Positions 53,041 through 64,000 of a stretch of 64,000 nucleotides of DNA are shown here, in pieces. Under the pieces are notes generated by a model that saw only the letters and a list, made by a program, of their open reading frames with translations, was not told the DNA's origin and did no database searches. Where the stretch lies: the NCBI GenBank assembly GCA_003342895.1, contig PTFA01000028.1:6264029-6328028 (forward strand), given 5' to 3'. A program made the translations under genes and the position numbers. The first letter of the stretch is position 1. The number at the start of each line of letters is the position of its first letter. The DNA comes from Casuarius casuarius. Taxonomy: Eukaryota > Chordata > Aves > Casuariiformes > Casuariidae.

Positions 53041-55999
53041 ATGGCTAAGTTTATAAACATAACAGACATTTTTACTTCTCCATCCAAGCCTAGCACATTA
53101 AAAATTAAGAATTAGCAACAGAGGACTGCAATGTGTGGTCACAATGTTAAACATCATGTGAAAGCACAAAAAGGACTGAGAGCCTTTGCCCTTAACTGCT
53201 TATTCCTGGGATATTTCTGGATGGAAAGATAGTGAAACGAGACACAGCTATGCAGCCTTATCTATCACTGCACATAATTAGTGGCTTCTTTCATTAATGC
53301 CCTAATTTAAGAGATTTGGTCTACCACCAGCTGCATGCAGTTTAGGATGAGGGTAAGTAGTTTAGGAATTGGTAAACTCACAAAGTAGGACCCCTCCCTG
53401 TGACAAGAATATCTGAGAAGCCATCGCTTGCTTTGAAACATGAGCCTGCAGCGTTTTAGCCCATTTAAAAGTTNCTCAGCATAGCTTCACCAAGAAAAAT
53501 CCTCCATGCCTGTCAGGTACCTACAAAGCTTTATCCAAGCAGGATGTGGACATCGAGGAAGAAATCAGTGACAGCACTAAAGCNTTCTCTCCTTCCCCAA
53601 CAAATACATTCTACTGATATATTCATAAGCAAGACATTTCACACAAAAATCACACTGCCATGCCTCCTGGGAGGTGCGTGCCCTACCTGCACTATAGAGC
53701 TCATGTTGCACCACTCTCCCTTCCTTCCCACCTGGTGAGCAGCAGGCTATGGTGCAGGAGTGCATGGACATACTGTATCAAATGAATCTGATCCCAGGGG
53801 AGAGAAATAGCAAGCAAGATACCCCTGAATTACATCAATCAGATGTGTTTAACTGGAATAGTTTGACTTTCAGCCAATACCTTTCCATTTTTAAATGTGA
53901 ATGTTTTTTGGAATGAAGTAGCAAAACCTTAAAAGTAAAGCAAACTTAATGAAGTCTGGTTTTCCATCATACAATAACTTGCTAAAAAGGCAAGAAAAAC
54001 CAAAAAGACCAAATGGACCAGTTTAGGCCTTGCTTACTTACTGAAAAACACAATAGCTGCTCAGGAGCTTCTGGAGCCCTGGATGGAGCCGGGATCGGAA
54101 ATGGAAACTTACTGGCCTGCTTCTGGCCTTCTGCAGATCTGCCTTCTACAGGGGCATCTTCCCACCCCAGACACTACCAAGCATCCGGCAGCACAGATGG
54201 AAACCAAACCTACCAAAGGTAGATTTCACTTCTTGCCCTCTATATCCACAGTCTCTCACCTCAGACTGTAACCTCTGGGAAATGCTCTAGTACAGCCAAT
54301 GACGCCAAGCATATATGAACCAGTCTAGTGGCTTATACAAGCAAATTGTCTAACAGCTAACTGAACTGTTAAAGACCATTTTAGTCATTCATACCATAAT
54401 TTACACAGTAGTTTTGAAGAACAAGATTGGCTTTAAAGACTTTTTTAAACTCTATGAACTGTATGCAATCACTTCTTTCCCTAGCTCAGGGCACTAGCAT
54501 GTTTTTGAAGCTCTGTCCTGAGGATTTTTGGTTATAGATCTCTATTACCTAAACTGCAGCCTAAATATTACTTTTAAATGCTGTCTTACATGAAAACTAT
54601 TTTATAAAATGGATCAAAATGTGAAAATAAAGAATAGTGTTTGGATGCTATTCTTCTGGACTGCTGCATACAGCATTCATGTAAAATTGAACGAAAAGCA
54701 ATCAAGTTAGTACAAGCAGTTACAACTGCTAACACTTTATCAAAGGACTTCAGGCAGTGCTCAAGGATGCAGGAGTTTCTACGACAAAGTGAAAAAACAT
54801 GTAATACACAGATAAAAAAAAAGAAAAAATAGCACATTCTTCTACTAACGAAAACACAAAATAGGATTGTATTTTATACATACATTTTTCCTGAAAGACA
54901 ATGAATATAAATTAATGAAGTATTAACTGCTTTTTTTGCTACTTTTTTTAAAAAAGGCCAAAGCTTTCCTCTTTAAATTCTTATAAGGACCTAGATTCTC
55001 ACCGAAGTACTCTCAGGACTTAAAGTCCTTCTCCCATNGAAATACTGTTTTAATAATCCTGTAATTCCCCTTGTCAGTTCTAGCTATTAAAATAAAACAG
55101 TTCTTTGTATTGTAGACTTCAGATTGATTTCATGGCTGTTCAACATGGAAACCAACTCCGGAGCAAGAAGCAGATGTGAAAGAGTGGGCAGCCAGCTGTA
55201 ATTACAACACCTGTGTTCTTTCACACAAGAAAATGTAGATGCGTATATGGCATCACACAACTATTTAAGTGGGCATGGTTATTTGCTTGGGTGCAGAACG
55301 ATCCACTCTTGGCAAATACTTAGCACCATATGTTGCTGAAACTCGTAAGTTTATTTTCTCCTATGAGAACCCAAGTGAGAACTATTTACTAACTAGTGTT
55401 TTTCTCAGATGTTCCTGCATCACAGCTACAGGCACAGATTAAGATGATTCCAATTTAGAGGAGCCGGTTATTTCATATTTGCCATGTTTTAAATCTGCCC
55501 CAGGCACATTCCCCTCAGGTGGAGTTATTAAAAGACTGAATCAGTATTACAGAAGGCTAAAGAAAGGTAAGCAAAATCACTCAACATAATGCCATTACTG
55601 TAATTAAAAAAGGCATATTAGGATTAATATAATATAAAAACAGGCAAATATTTCTTGCAGAATCAAAGTAGTAATGTCTTATTCTTTCAGCTTTTTAAAG
55701 CAAAATGTATGAGGAAAGGCAGTATTTTTTTTTGACTAATTGATACACCTGGGAAAAAGACTAGATCAGCCAAACAAGCCTTTTTCAAGTGTGAGGTCTC
55801 CTTTAGGACCCAAAGGAGGTCCTGTGTGCTCCAAGTAAGATATTTTTTCCAGAAATATCAGTTGGTCAAGTAAAATAAAGTAGGTTGGCCAAGTAAAATA
55901 AAATATTCTTCTCAAAAGGCATCTCTCACTAAAAAAGAAACGGTGCAAGAAAAAAATATTCTTACACCATCACGATTAAAGCACAACCCAGAAGATGCC

Positions 56000-56510
56000 G
56001 TTTCTGAAGTCCTTTCTTCCCTCCTGCTTTCTTCCCCCCGTTACCAGCAGGTGGGGCCAAGCATCAACCACGCACTTGCCCAGCGCTCGCTGTTCCCATG
56101 CAGTCTGAAATAGCACTCGCAAGCATACCCCTGTGCTNTCTGTGCTCACACACACTTTTTTCAGTTACTGCCACCGCCAGTCCTACAGCTGTGAAAAAAC
56201 CGTTCTGCCTCACGTTAGCACAAATTGCAAAAACTTTGTTTTCATTAGCGATGCAGCAGGTGGCGAGAACTCTTTTCGGACGCATGTGCTAATCTGGCAG
56301 TTAGGAATCGTTTGACTCGCACGCCGCGAAACGGGGCCCNGGAGGAGCTGGGGAGGTTCTCCGGCAGAAACCTGTCACATTTCTCACGAAAAGCGAAAAG
56401 CAATTACTGCTGCAGCGCACGACTCTCGGGCAGCCCTGACAGCTCTGGCAGAACCACGGCTTATTCTCACACCGGGCTGCTTAGAACAAATCCCAGGGCT
56501 TTGGCTTGAA
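56000..56510. other. Moderately CpG-rich islet with a CTCF-like motif
   Basis: CpGs are denser than in the flanks (e.g. GACTCGCACGCCGCGAAACG). CCAGCAGGTGGGGCC at 56044-56058 resembles the CTCF core with one mismatch. It could be an enhancer or alternative promoter about 5.3 kb into the intron, downstream of the SH3 exon. Confidence 0.3.
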
Positions 56511-59500
56511 CAGCAAGTACATTTCCCAAATGAGATAGTGACTCATCACTTCACCCCGTTATTTCCTTTTTCCATTTGCCTAAATCAGGACAGATGATGA
56601 CCGCTTTCTTCCCAACTGAGGCTCCAGGCTCTCTCCACTCCATTCACTATTATGTCCCCTACTTTACAAATGTAAATAGTTTTCAGAAACACAATCATGG
56701 TACTGCAAGATTAAATAAATTGTATAAAAAAAAAGTAGAGAAAGAAACAAATCCTACAGCATATTCAGTTCAAGCATGTACAAACAGTTTTCTGCTCTCT
56801 GTCAGTTTGGATCTTTGTCAGACATTGCATAACCTGGTCTCTGAAAGGAGGTTTCCAAACGTTGTGTGTCATTATCTTTATTAAAGAAATCTATGCTATA
56901 TTTTTGTCACGTGAAGGAACAGCTTCCAACGATTTCAGGCTCTAAGACAGCTCAAATGGTATGAAATATTAACATATACAACCATTTTAACACAGGAAGT
57001 TACAGGAAGCTCCAAAACACCAAAACAGAAAAATTACTCGTATGAAATTCCAGTCTGCCTTCTGCAACCTGACCTTCATTTAAAAGTGGGGATTTAGCAT
57101 TCCAAGTTAAATCAGAAAATATTTCTATCAATCATTAAAAGCTTTACACTCCAAACTCTTTAAAATCAGCTTTCAGGAACCAGGTAGAGAAATGATACTG
57201 CATGAGCCAACTCTAGATGTATACAGTCATGTCAGATGAGAGCTGAATCAAAGTCCAGAAAACTCAGCTAGACGCAGAGCAGCTAGACTTGGAGCAGCTT
57301 GTTCACTTCTCATCTTCAAAAAAAAAGTTGGGGGAGAGGGGGCTAGGTTGCTGCAATTTAGAAAAGAAAGTCTTTCAATACAAGAGATGGATTTTCCTTC
57401 TCAAGACTTTACTGCTTCACACAAACTTCAGATATCTAATGGAGGGCGTAAAGACGACCCTGAGTGGGTCTCCACTGTTGGCATGGTCTCCATTCACCTT
57501 TCCTCGGTAGGAGGAGTAACCTGGGAATAAAGGGCAGGTGAGAGCCCCGAGAGCCTTACGCCAGCAGCATGGATTAAATCTGCCTTTGAGTAGCCCTGAC
57601 TTGCACCAGGCCTGAAACTGAAAGGTGCTAGAGGCTTCGTGGGGCTCTTCTATCCCCTTCATTTTCTTATCTTCACAGATGCAATTAAAAAAAAAAATCT
57701 AAACCCATCTAGTCTAAATCTATTCTAAACTGACAAAAGTAAGGGGAAGACAGACAAAATGCAACAGTACTAAAATTCCATTTAACTATCCACACTCATT
57801 CTAGAAATTTAAATGGATCATTGACAAAAGAAAAATCTGGGGGAAAATATGACCTAGGTGCTGTAATAAATAAATGTTTTTAATAGAATTCAACACTAAC
57901 AGCAGTTTTATTTGTTTTCCAATTAGCTTTTAACATTTAAAGAGCTCCCTATTTATTTATAAAGAGGACTGTGATTGCATAAGACATCGTCTAGATGAAT
58001 AACACTGCCCATGTTACTAGCCCCATTGACTGTAAAGCATCTATTCAGTGCTTACAATTATTTGTGTGTACCTGCAGCACTGAATACCAGCAGCATTGTG
58101 GCTAAACATTGCAAATTTGATCTGAATCTGAAAATCAACTAGCAAGTAATCAAGCTTAGCAAGACTAGAGGAAAAAACATTCAGAACAAACAATGACATA
58201 TTAAAGACTATTGAAATAATTAAAAGGTAATGAATTTTTAAAGCTTTATATATGGTAAAATTTAAAGAACTCATATGATTATATATAAATTCTTAGAAAT
58301 CTCCAATTAGTTTTCTGATATTCTTATCCAACACATTCACATGGGTACACATAGAATTGACTCTTCACAGAATGAAAGAAGTATATGGATTACAAATAAC
58401 TGAGTTACATTCAAGAAGTCCCTGTTTCCAGTTCCCCATTAATTTGTCATTTTGATACACAGCAGTTTCAAATCATCAAGCACTGAAAATGTAAACTTGA
58501 CTCTATTTGGTCAAGCAAGTTTCATACTACGCATTAATTTATTTAAAATACACTCTAGGGCTGTAGAGAGAAGTATCATCCTAGGAAGAATCTTTTGGCC
58601 CACTGCCCATTAAGTTGGCTGCTGGACAATATTAACTGTGCTATTCTCTGCACCAAATTTTATACACAGAAATAGAAATTGCAAAGCCACCTGGAAGTCA
58701 GATATACACTGCTACTTTACTCTTATCTTTATCTGAATTGTATTTCCTCCTAACAACTCTGATTTCACTGTACGTATCATTTTTTACAGTATTCTGCTCA
58801 CTTAAAAAAATTGCACCTTCATTTTGGTTTTTTAATAATCTTCTTTCAGTGCAACATTTCCCGTATTTTGTTTCTAAACGCACTTTTAGTTTTTTTTATG
58901 GTAAAAAGATCGGTATAATATTCAAAAAGCCAAAAGATACCCTCATCTTTAATTTTGCCCAATTTATCTTAGGTAAACATACATGATTTAAAACATAATT
59001 AACCAATCCCTTTTGCCATTTGGAGTTCAAAGTTCAGTGTTTCTCCTAATCCTGCTAGGGTAGGTCTCATCCATGGTCCTAGGGCATTACTGAANCTTTC
59101 TAGCCTCTTTCATGAAATTCAAACACTAAGTCAAAAGGATTGCAGTGAACTCAAAGATTTTTTTTTACCACAAAAATACGTGGCTTGATTGCAAGATGAT
59201 TCTTAGACATTTTGGTCCATAGCAATATCATGTGTGCAAGTTTCATTTGAAGATGAAAGATTCCCAGTTAAATGAGCATTTTCTCATTTCCAGTCCCTAC
59301 AGTTCCAAGCTATAAGTGTATCACACAAACAGTAGTCTGTGTAGAGGCAATAAACTTCAGGTTAGGAGAAATCTAGTCACTAATGGTTGGGGCACTGTCT
59401 CATGCCAAAGGAGAGAGGAAAAAAACCCCCACCCACTATATTTTAGTAGAGCCCCCCCAAAACCACAGCAGAATTTCACAGCGTAACTCCCAGCAACGGT

Positions 59501-60640
59501 AGCTTCCGTAAATGCCCACTGTGAACCCAAGCCCTTGGCGGGCTCTGAAACCACGAGACCAGCACCAGGACTTCTCCATGCAGTGCTGTAGCCAGCTCAC
59601 AGCACGGAGCTGAGATTAAGAGCATCAAGCAAGCAGGGCTAGAGAGACCAAGCAAGTTACAAAGCCCTATGTTAAATTTGAAGCAATAGATGTTTCAAAG
59701 CCTAAGATAATGGTTACTTCACTGGAGCACACACATGTAAAGAGTCAGATTTTCATTCCACCCACTGTCTCTCAAAATGACCTGCCAGTGTTGAGGTGTC
59801 TATCCAAACACCACTGCTTATTCTGCAGTTACAATATGATGGAGATGGAGACATCCATTTCGGCAGGTGGGTTTAGAGAAAAAAAAAAAGAAATTTTACC
59901 TGACCAGCATGTATTAACATCTAAATCAAGGAGTTATCAAATTAGTAAAAAGACTTTTTTTCAAAAGCAAAAATCCCGTTTTCGGAAGTAATGCAGTGAG
60001 AGCCCAGATGACTAAAGGCTGAGGTTTTGAGTGCTTAAAAACTAGGGACAGTACAACCTAAAACTCCATTACACCCCCATCTGACCCCTTCTCTCAATCT
60101 ATGATGCACACCAAGACATTGTAGAGATATAAGCAATTCTTCAGTGCTTAAAGAAATCACTATGAAAAACAGTTCAGGTCTACCCTTTACTAAGCCTCTC
60201 CCAATCTGGAAATGCTTCTTCCAAGTTTTCACTTAGTTGTCATGTACAATTTTCTGCATTTCCTTTATCCTTGTTGATTATCAGCACAGTTAAACATAAA
60301 CTCATAATAGGCAAAGTGGGATGGAAGCTGATAAATTCACAACTTTGTGAATGATGCTGCAAACCTTTCTATGGAGGCAGAGGGTGATGATACCGTCCAT
60401 GACTGTGATATCACTGTGAGAATCAGGATCACATACTACGACTCGTATTTTCCACAGGTAGAACTATTAAGCGTTTAAGTAGTATTATATGTTATAATAA
60501 TACAAGCCATTCTAGACTTTTAAGAAGTGAAAGACCAATCTAAAATCTATCCTAAGATGGATCTCGCTTGTTTATATTGGTTTAATGTAAAACCCCAATA
60601 TCTGAATGCCAGTAGGTAGAGCAGACAGAAATCACCAAGC

Positions 60641-60665
60641 TTTTTTTTTGTTTTTTTTTTTTTTT
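60641..60665 (+). repeat. Poly-T tract
   Basis: Nine T, one G, then fifteen T; on the gene strand this is an A-rich tract. Confidence 0.7.
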
Positions 60666-61394
60666 AAATCTACAGCTCTTTCAATTAAGACTTTCTTCTA
60701 TTAGCAGAAGAGTCCTGATCAAATTCTGTCCAAGTTCTCAGCATACTGTTACATATATAGGTTAGAAAGTGATTTCTGTTTAAACAAAGAAAATATCTTC
60801 CTTTGTTTACATAACTGATATTTTTTCTACCACATGCCCTGCCCAAAACCAAACAAAACATAAAATTAAATCTGCATTTTTTTAATCAACATTCCACTGC
60901 TTATTTCTAAACATCTACTCTTACTTTTAATGCCACATATAAACCTCCATGACAAAGTACATAATTTTCACTGTTAACAAGATATTTATTCTAGGAACGT
61001 ACTGTTTGTTTGGAATTCATACTGTTGGATTCACCAAGAAATCTCAATAGCGAGTTTGACGAACCACAGAGGGAAACACTTCCATCGGCTTCTTGAAAAC
61101 CTAAAATAGATGCTAGCCTACTCGTTCTCCATTTAAGTCTTTACAGTTATGAATTATAAGCATATCTTTTCAACCTGTGAGATGTACCTCACAATAAGGC
61201 ACCACAGAGACCAGTAACTGACACAACATACATGAAATCACAAAATATGCGACCTAAGTTTTATGGTGAAATACAAGTAATTCTTAATTGACTGAGATGA
61301 GGCATGCACTAAGAAAGCTGACAAGCATGTATCATACATGTAAATGTGCAGTCATATAAGTCTATGAAACAAAAATACCTGATAAAATGTGGAA

Positions 61395-61433
61395 GACACA
61401 CCCATGCACACACACGCGTGCACGTACACACAT
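61395..61433 (+). repeat. CA-rich microsatellite next to the SH3 exon donor
   Basis: ACACACCCATGCACACACACG then CGTGCACGTACACACA, lying 20-60 bp inside the intron after the p85alpha first coding exon. On the gene strand it is GT-rich. Confidence 0.7.
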
Positions 61434-61453
61434 CATCTGAGAACAGTACTAAC

Positions 61454-62208
61454 CTTGTTGCTCACTCTCTGATTCAGCTTTCGCAGGACTTGGTGCAACA
61501 GGGAGAGGTCGAGGAGGACGAGGCTTTGGAGTTGGGGGAGATATTTTTTTTCTTCCAATGTACTCTACATAAGTTCCCGGAAAATCCCCCCTCTCCCCTG
61601 TGGTTTCATTAAAGCCGTTTAACCAACCAATTTCATCAGGCTTTGCTTCTTCCCCTTCACTGAATCCAAGTGCTAGTAAGGTACCTTTATTCACAGTTAA
61701 TATATCTCCTAAGTGCAAGTCAATGTCTTCTTCTCGCTCTTTCTTGTAGTCATATAAAGCTCTGTATTGATATCCTTCAGCACTCATCTTGGCAAGTGAT
61801 TTAACATTCAAAAGTGTTAAACAGTACCAAAATGCAACTGTCCAGTTATATTTTTATGTACAGATTCAAGATGTATTAAACGGAATAATAAAAATGTCAA
61901 TAGCAATGTCCAAGTAATAAAATCCACCAGAGAATCAAAAAGCACCAGGATCTGTCATTTTACTGCCGATGTTTTATTCATCTATTTATTCTGAGTCAAT
62001 GATTGTTGCAGAAGAACGTGTTCCACTTCTTCTATGTCTAGCAATATTCTTCCAATTAGTTCCTTGTCTGATTTTTCTGGTAATTCTGGGTGTCCATACT
62101 CAAGTTTAGCTGATTCTTACAGCTGGTCACACCTTCTTCTGAGGTACTTGACATAACTGCCCATGTACCTTAAATACTCTGCCACACAACTCTTCATACA
62201 TGCTCTTC
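61454..62208 (-). CDS. PIK3R1: PIK3R1 first coding exon of p85alpha (5' leader + SH3 + first proline-rich segment)
   Basis: The coding part is 61454-61787 (334 nt, residues 1-111 plus one base). The start ATG at 61787 is in the context GCCAAGATGA, with A at -3, and begins MSAEGYQY as in other vertebrates. An apparent upstream extension of the frame has no ATG. The SH3 domain covers about residues 3-79, with the ALYDY motif at 10-14 and the ligand-binding Trp55 in EIGWLNG. A proline-rich stretch at about 83-97 ([13 protein letters not shown]) binds SH3 domains. The exon ends CAACAAG|GTTAGT. On the 5' side a pyrimidine-rich tract ending in TAG predicts an acceptor with the exon starting at 62208, giving a 421-nt untranslated leader in this exon. 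The coding call is certain; the acceptor is inferred. Confidence 0.95.
61784..61807 (-). promoter_or_regulatory. uORF overlapping the p85alpha start codon (ATGA)
   Basis: A seven-codon upstream ORF (MLNHLPR) lies immediately before the p85alpha start. Its TGA stop shares bases with the main ATG in the string ATGA. Upstream ORFs of this layout can lower initiation at the main start or feed it by termination-reinitiation. The reading frame is read directly; a regulatory effect is inference. Confidence 0.5.
61935..62201 (-). promoter_or_regulatory. Cluster of five further uORFs in the p85alpha leader
   Basis: Reading the leader in mRNA sense, upstream ATGs open short ORFs at 62201-62127 (24 codons), 62197-62117 (26 codons), 62154-62056 (32 codons), 61981-61955 (8 codons) and 61958-61935 (7 codons). 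With the one at the start codon this makes six. They will only be in the mRNA if the predicted acceptor at 62208 is used. Confidence 0.45.
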
Positions 62209-64000
62209 CTAGAAAGAGAAAAGAAAATTGGTAGAGTCATTTCAAATTCTCTTGATACTTGGGAACCTAGGATTCTACATGTGATTTAAGCTTCCTGCAA
62301 CCCAGGCAGAGGTCAGGTATCCCACAAAAGGGGCCTAAATAGCAATAAAAAAGCAATCTCACAAAAAAATCCGTCAGCTAATGCTTGCATTTTTATAATA
62401 GATATATGTANTTACTTGAACTGAACGTGAATCCCAGCAGTATGAGGCATGCTGCTACGTATTCCCTGCTTCACTCTTGGTGGATTACAGCTATTCAAGT
62501 CTGAGAATTGGAGGGCTAAGCCCTCAAGGTATCCCTGTCAGTGCTATCTCTAACCCAGGAGCACAATCCTACATACTATCTACCTGAAGACACAGGGCCA
62601 CAACTCCTCTCCACGAGTAGGAACACATCTACCAAAACAGAGCAGAAACTCAGTGTAATTAGCACACACATGCTCAGCATTTGTTGCTGGTGTACTCAGT
62701 GTCCTGATCTTTGTACAGAGGAAGAAGATGGGTAACAAACTCTAGCCCAAAATCTATATTCCCCAAATCTACTGGAGGTGCAGTCTTTTCATAATCTGCA
62801 GTGAGAACCAAAAAGTCAGAAATGCTCTTACTTGACAGGTGCATTTTTTCTTTTTTCTTAAACAGAGGGGCTTCCCCACTCCATCTTCCAGATGGTTTTT
62901 AATGTGTTTATAGTATAATGTTAGAAAAACAATCAGCAACTGAAACAGGCACACCCAGACCACCTAAGCAGCACCAGCAGGAGGAGAGTATCAGGGTGTA
63001 TGCTTAAATTACACTAAAAACAAGAGACTACAGGCCTAAACATTTGAATCAAGTTTGCCTGACTGTAAAGTAATAAGGAAAAATACGATTAAAAAAACCA
63101 GTATTTTAAATTTAGCAAACAGTAGCTTAAAGACATACGGAAGAGTGAAAGTTTTCTAAACATTATTATTTCAACAGTTACTCATTTTCATCTACTTAAA
63201 GCCCAATTGTAATTAAGTGCTACACTAGAAACCAGAAAGTGCTAACTACTCAGCCTTGCATAGAAACACCTAAACTACAGCTGCATAAAAGACTTGAGGG
63301 GGCTATGTAGTGCCAGTAGGTAAAACACTGACTGCATACTGCATACTTAGTGTAACAAAAAGCTGAATTTTTTCAATTAACATTCCCTTTTACATTGCAA
63401 AAGGAGAAGAGCAAACAGGGTTGTATTAGGCAGCCTCTGACAGCTCTTTTACAGCGCATTTTCTCTAATGTCTCCAATAAGCCAATAAGTCCTTGGAACA
63501 TGACTAACTGAAAAGCTAGAAAGTATCTTTAAGAATGTATATTTGCTTTTCAAGGGATGGCCCTGACCTCTATGTTTTTTTGTGGCTCCTTTTCAGTCCT
63601 TCAGGTCTAAATATAATTCCCTGTAGCTTATTGTGCAACATCTCTTGTAACAGAGCAAAGAAGAAAATCTTGCAAGTTCTTTAAGAACTTCCTTGTCATC
63701 CACTGCAAACATTTTTGCCATAGGAAAGAATTATCTTAGCCTGAATTAGACTTATTAAGAAAATTGCCTACACTCAAGTATTTATTTTCAAATATATCCA
63801 TGTGGATGAGGCATCCAGTTCCCATGGAAGTTTTAATGAGAAATTTCTGTAGCCACTTCTGAAAACCCAAACTATGTTGCTTAGCACACACCAGCAAACA
63901 TTACGGACTTTGAAATTAACAGGAAGATACTTCCATTGATATTTATTTTTGCATTTTCTACCAGAAGGAAATGCACATAACCTGACAAGAACTGGAAGGG
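62209..64000 (-). other. Intron upstream of the first p85alpha coding exon
   Basis: Begins (in gene sense, at its 3' end) with the acceptor tract TTTTCTTTTCTCTTTCTAG at 62227-62209. The remainder is AT-rich with one ambiguous base near 62411. No exon, CpG island or repeat is recognised; the non-coding first exon and main promoter are expected beyond the window. Confidence 0.6.

Larger units (their letters stand above)
32232..61453 (-). other. 29-kb intron between the SH3 and BH exons
   Basis: GTTAGT...TTACAG, phase 1. It holds CR1 remnants (33.9-34.2, 50.9-51.1 kb), the Tigger element (46.1-47.7 kb), simple repeats and GC-rich islets at 41.15-41.42, 52.85-53.04 and 56.0-56.5 kb. The stretches 35-41, 41.5-46, 47.8-50.9, 53.1-56 and 56.6-61.4 kb are AT-rich with no convincing gene; their short open frames match nothing I recognise. 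Confidence 0.85.

Noticed and set aside
61788..61811. N-terminal extension of p85alpha upstream of MSAEG
   Set aside because: The upstream in-frame codon taken as a start is TTG, not ATG; MSAEG is the conserved start with good context.
61955..61990. AATAAA hexamers in the p85alpha leader as premature polyadenylation sites
   Set aside because: Two hexamers exist in mRNA sense, but AT-rich sequence makes them common and no downstream GU-rich element is clear.

Overview
The window is vertebrate nuclear DNA and contains most of one gene, PIK3R1, on the minus strand. PIK3R1 encodes the class IA PI3-kinase regulatory subunit (p85alpha, p55alpha, p50alpha). All splice sites used are GT-AG. The joined coding exons give 2175 nt, i.e. 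724 residues plus stop, the same length as human p85alpha. The protein variants and the degraded CR1-type LINE debris point to a sauropsid, most likely a bird; that is an inference. In chicken this gene is Z-linked, so this may be Z sequence. About 20 isolated ambiguous bases are scattered through the window, as in a draft assembly.

Layout, left to right. 1-5.0 kb: sequence downstream of the gene, with an isolated GC-rich island at 2.4-3.4 kb that contains a short tandem repeat. 5.0-9.13 kb: the probable long 3' UTR, with microRNA seed matches. 9.1-15.9 kb: the tightly clustered exons for cSH2, iSH2, nSH2 and the second proline-rich segment, shared by all isoforms. 17.26-17.36 kb: first coding exon of p55alpha. 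19.43-19.44 kb: the 16-nt first coding segment of p50alpha. 25.9-32.2 kb: five exons for the BH (RhoGAP-like) domain, specific to p85alpha. 32.2-61.45 kb: one 29-kb intron holding LINE remnants, a Tigger-type DNA transposon at 46.1-47.7 kb and several GC-rich islets. 61.45-62.2 kb: the first coding exon of p85alpha (SH3, first proline-rich segment) with a 421-nt 5' leader rich in upstream ORFs. 62.2-64 kb: intron leading to a non-coding first exon that lies outside the window.

The three isoforms come from three first exons spliced to one common acceptor at 15887. The first base of the split codon decides the joint residue: Ala in p85alpha and p55alpha, Thr in p50alpha.

The main observations beyond ordinary annotation are: a Tigger1-like mariner element that looks too well preserved and too mammal-like for an ancestral sauropsid repeat, and that is built as an imperfect palindrome; the loss of both arginines (151 and 274) linked to BH-domain GAP activity; and a 5' leader whose last upstream ORF stops on the p85alpha start codon (ATGA overlap). 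No other protein-coding gene, tRNA, rRNA or CRISPR array was found.
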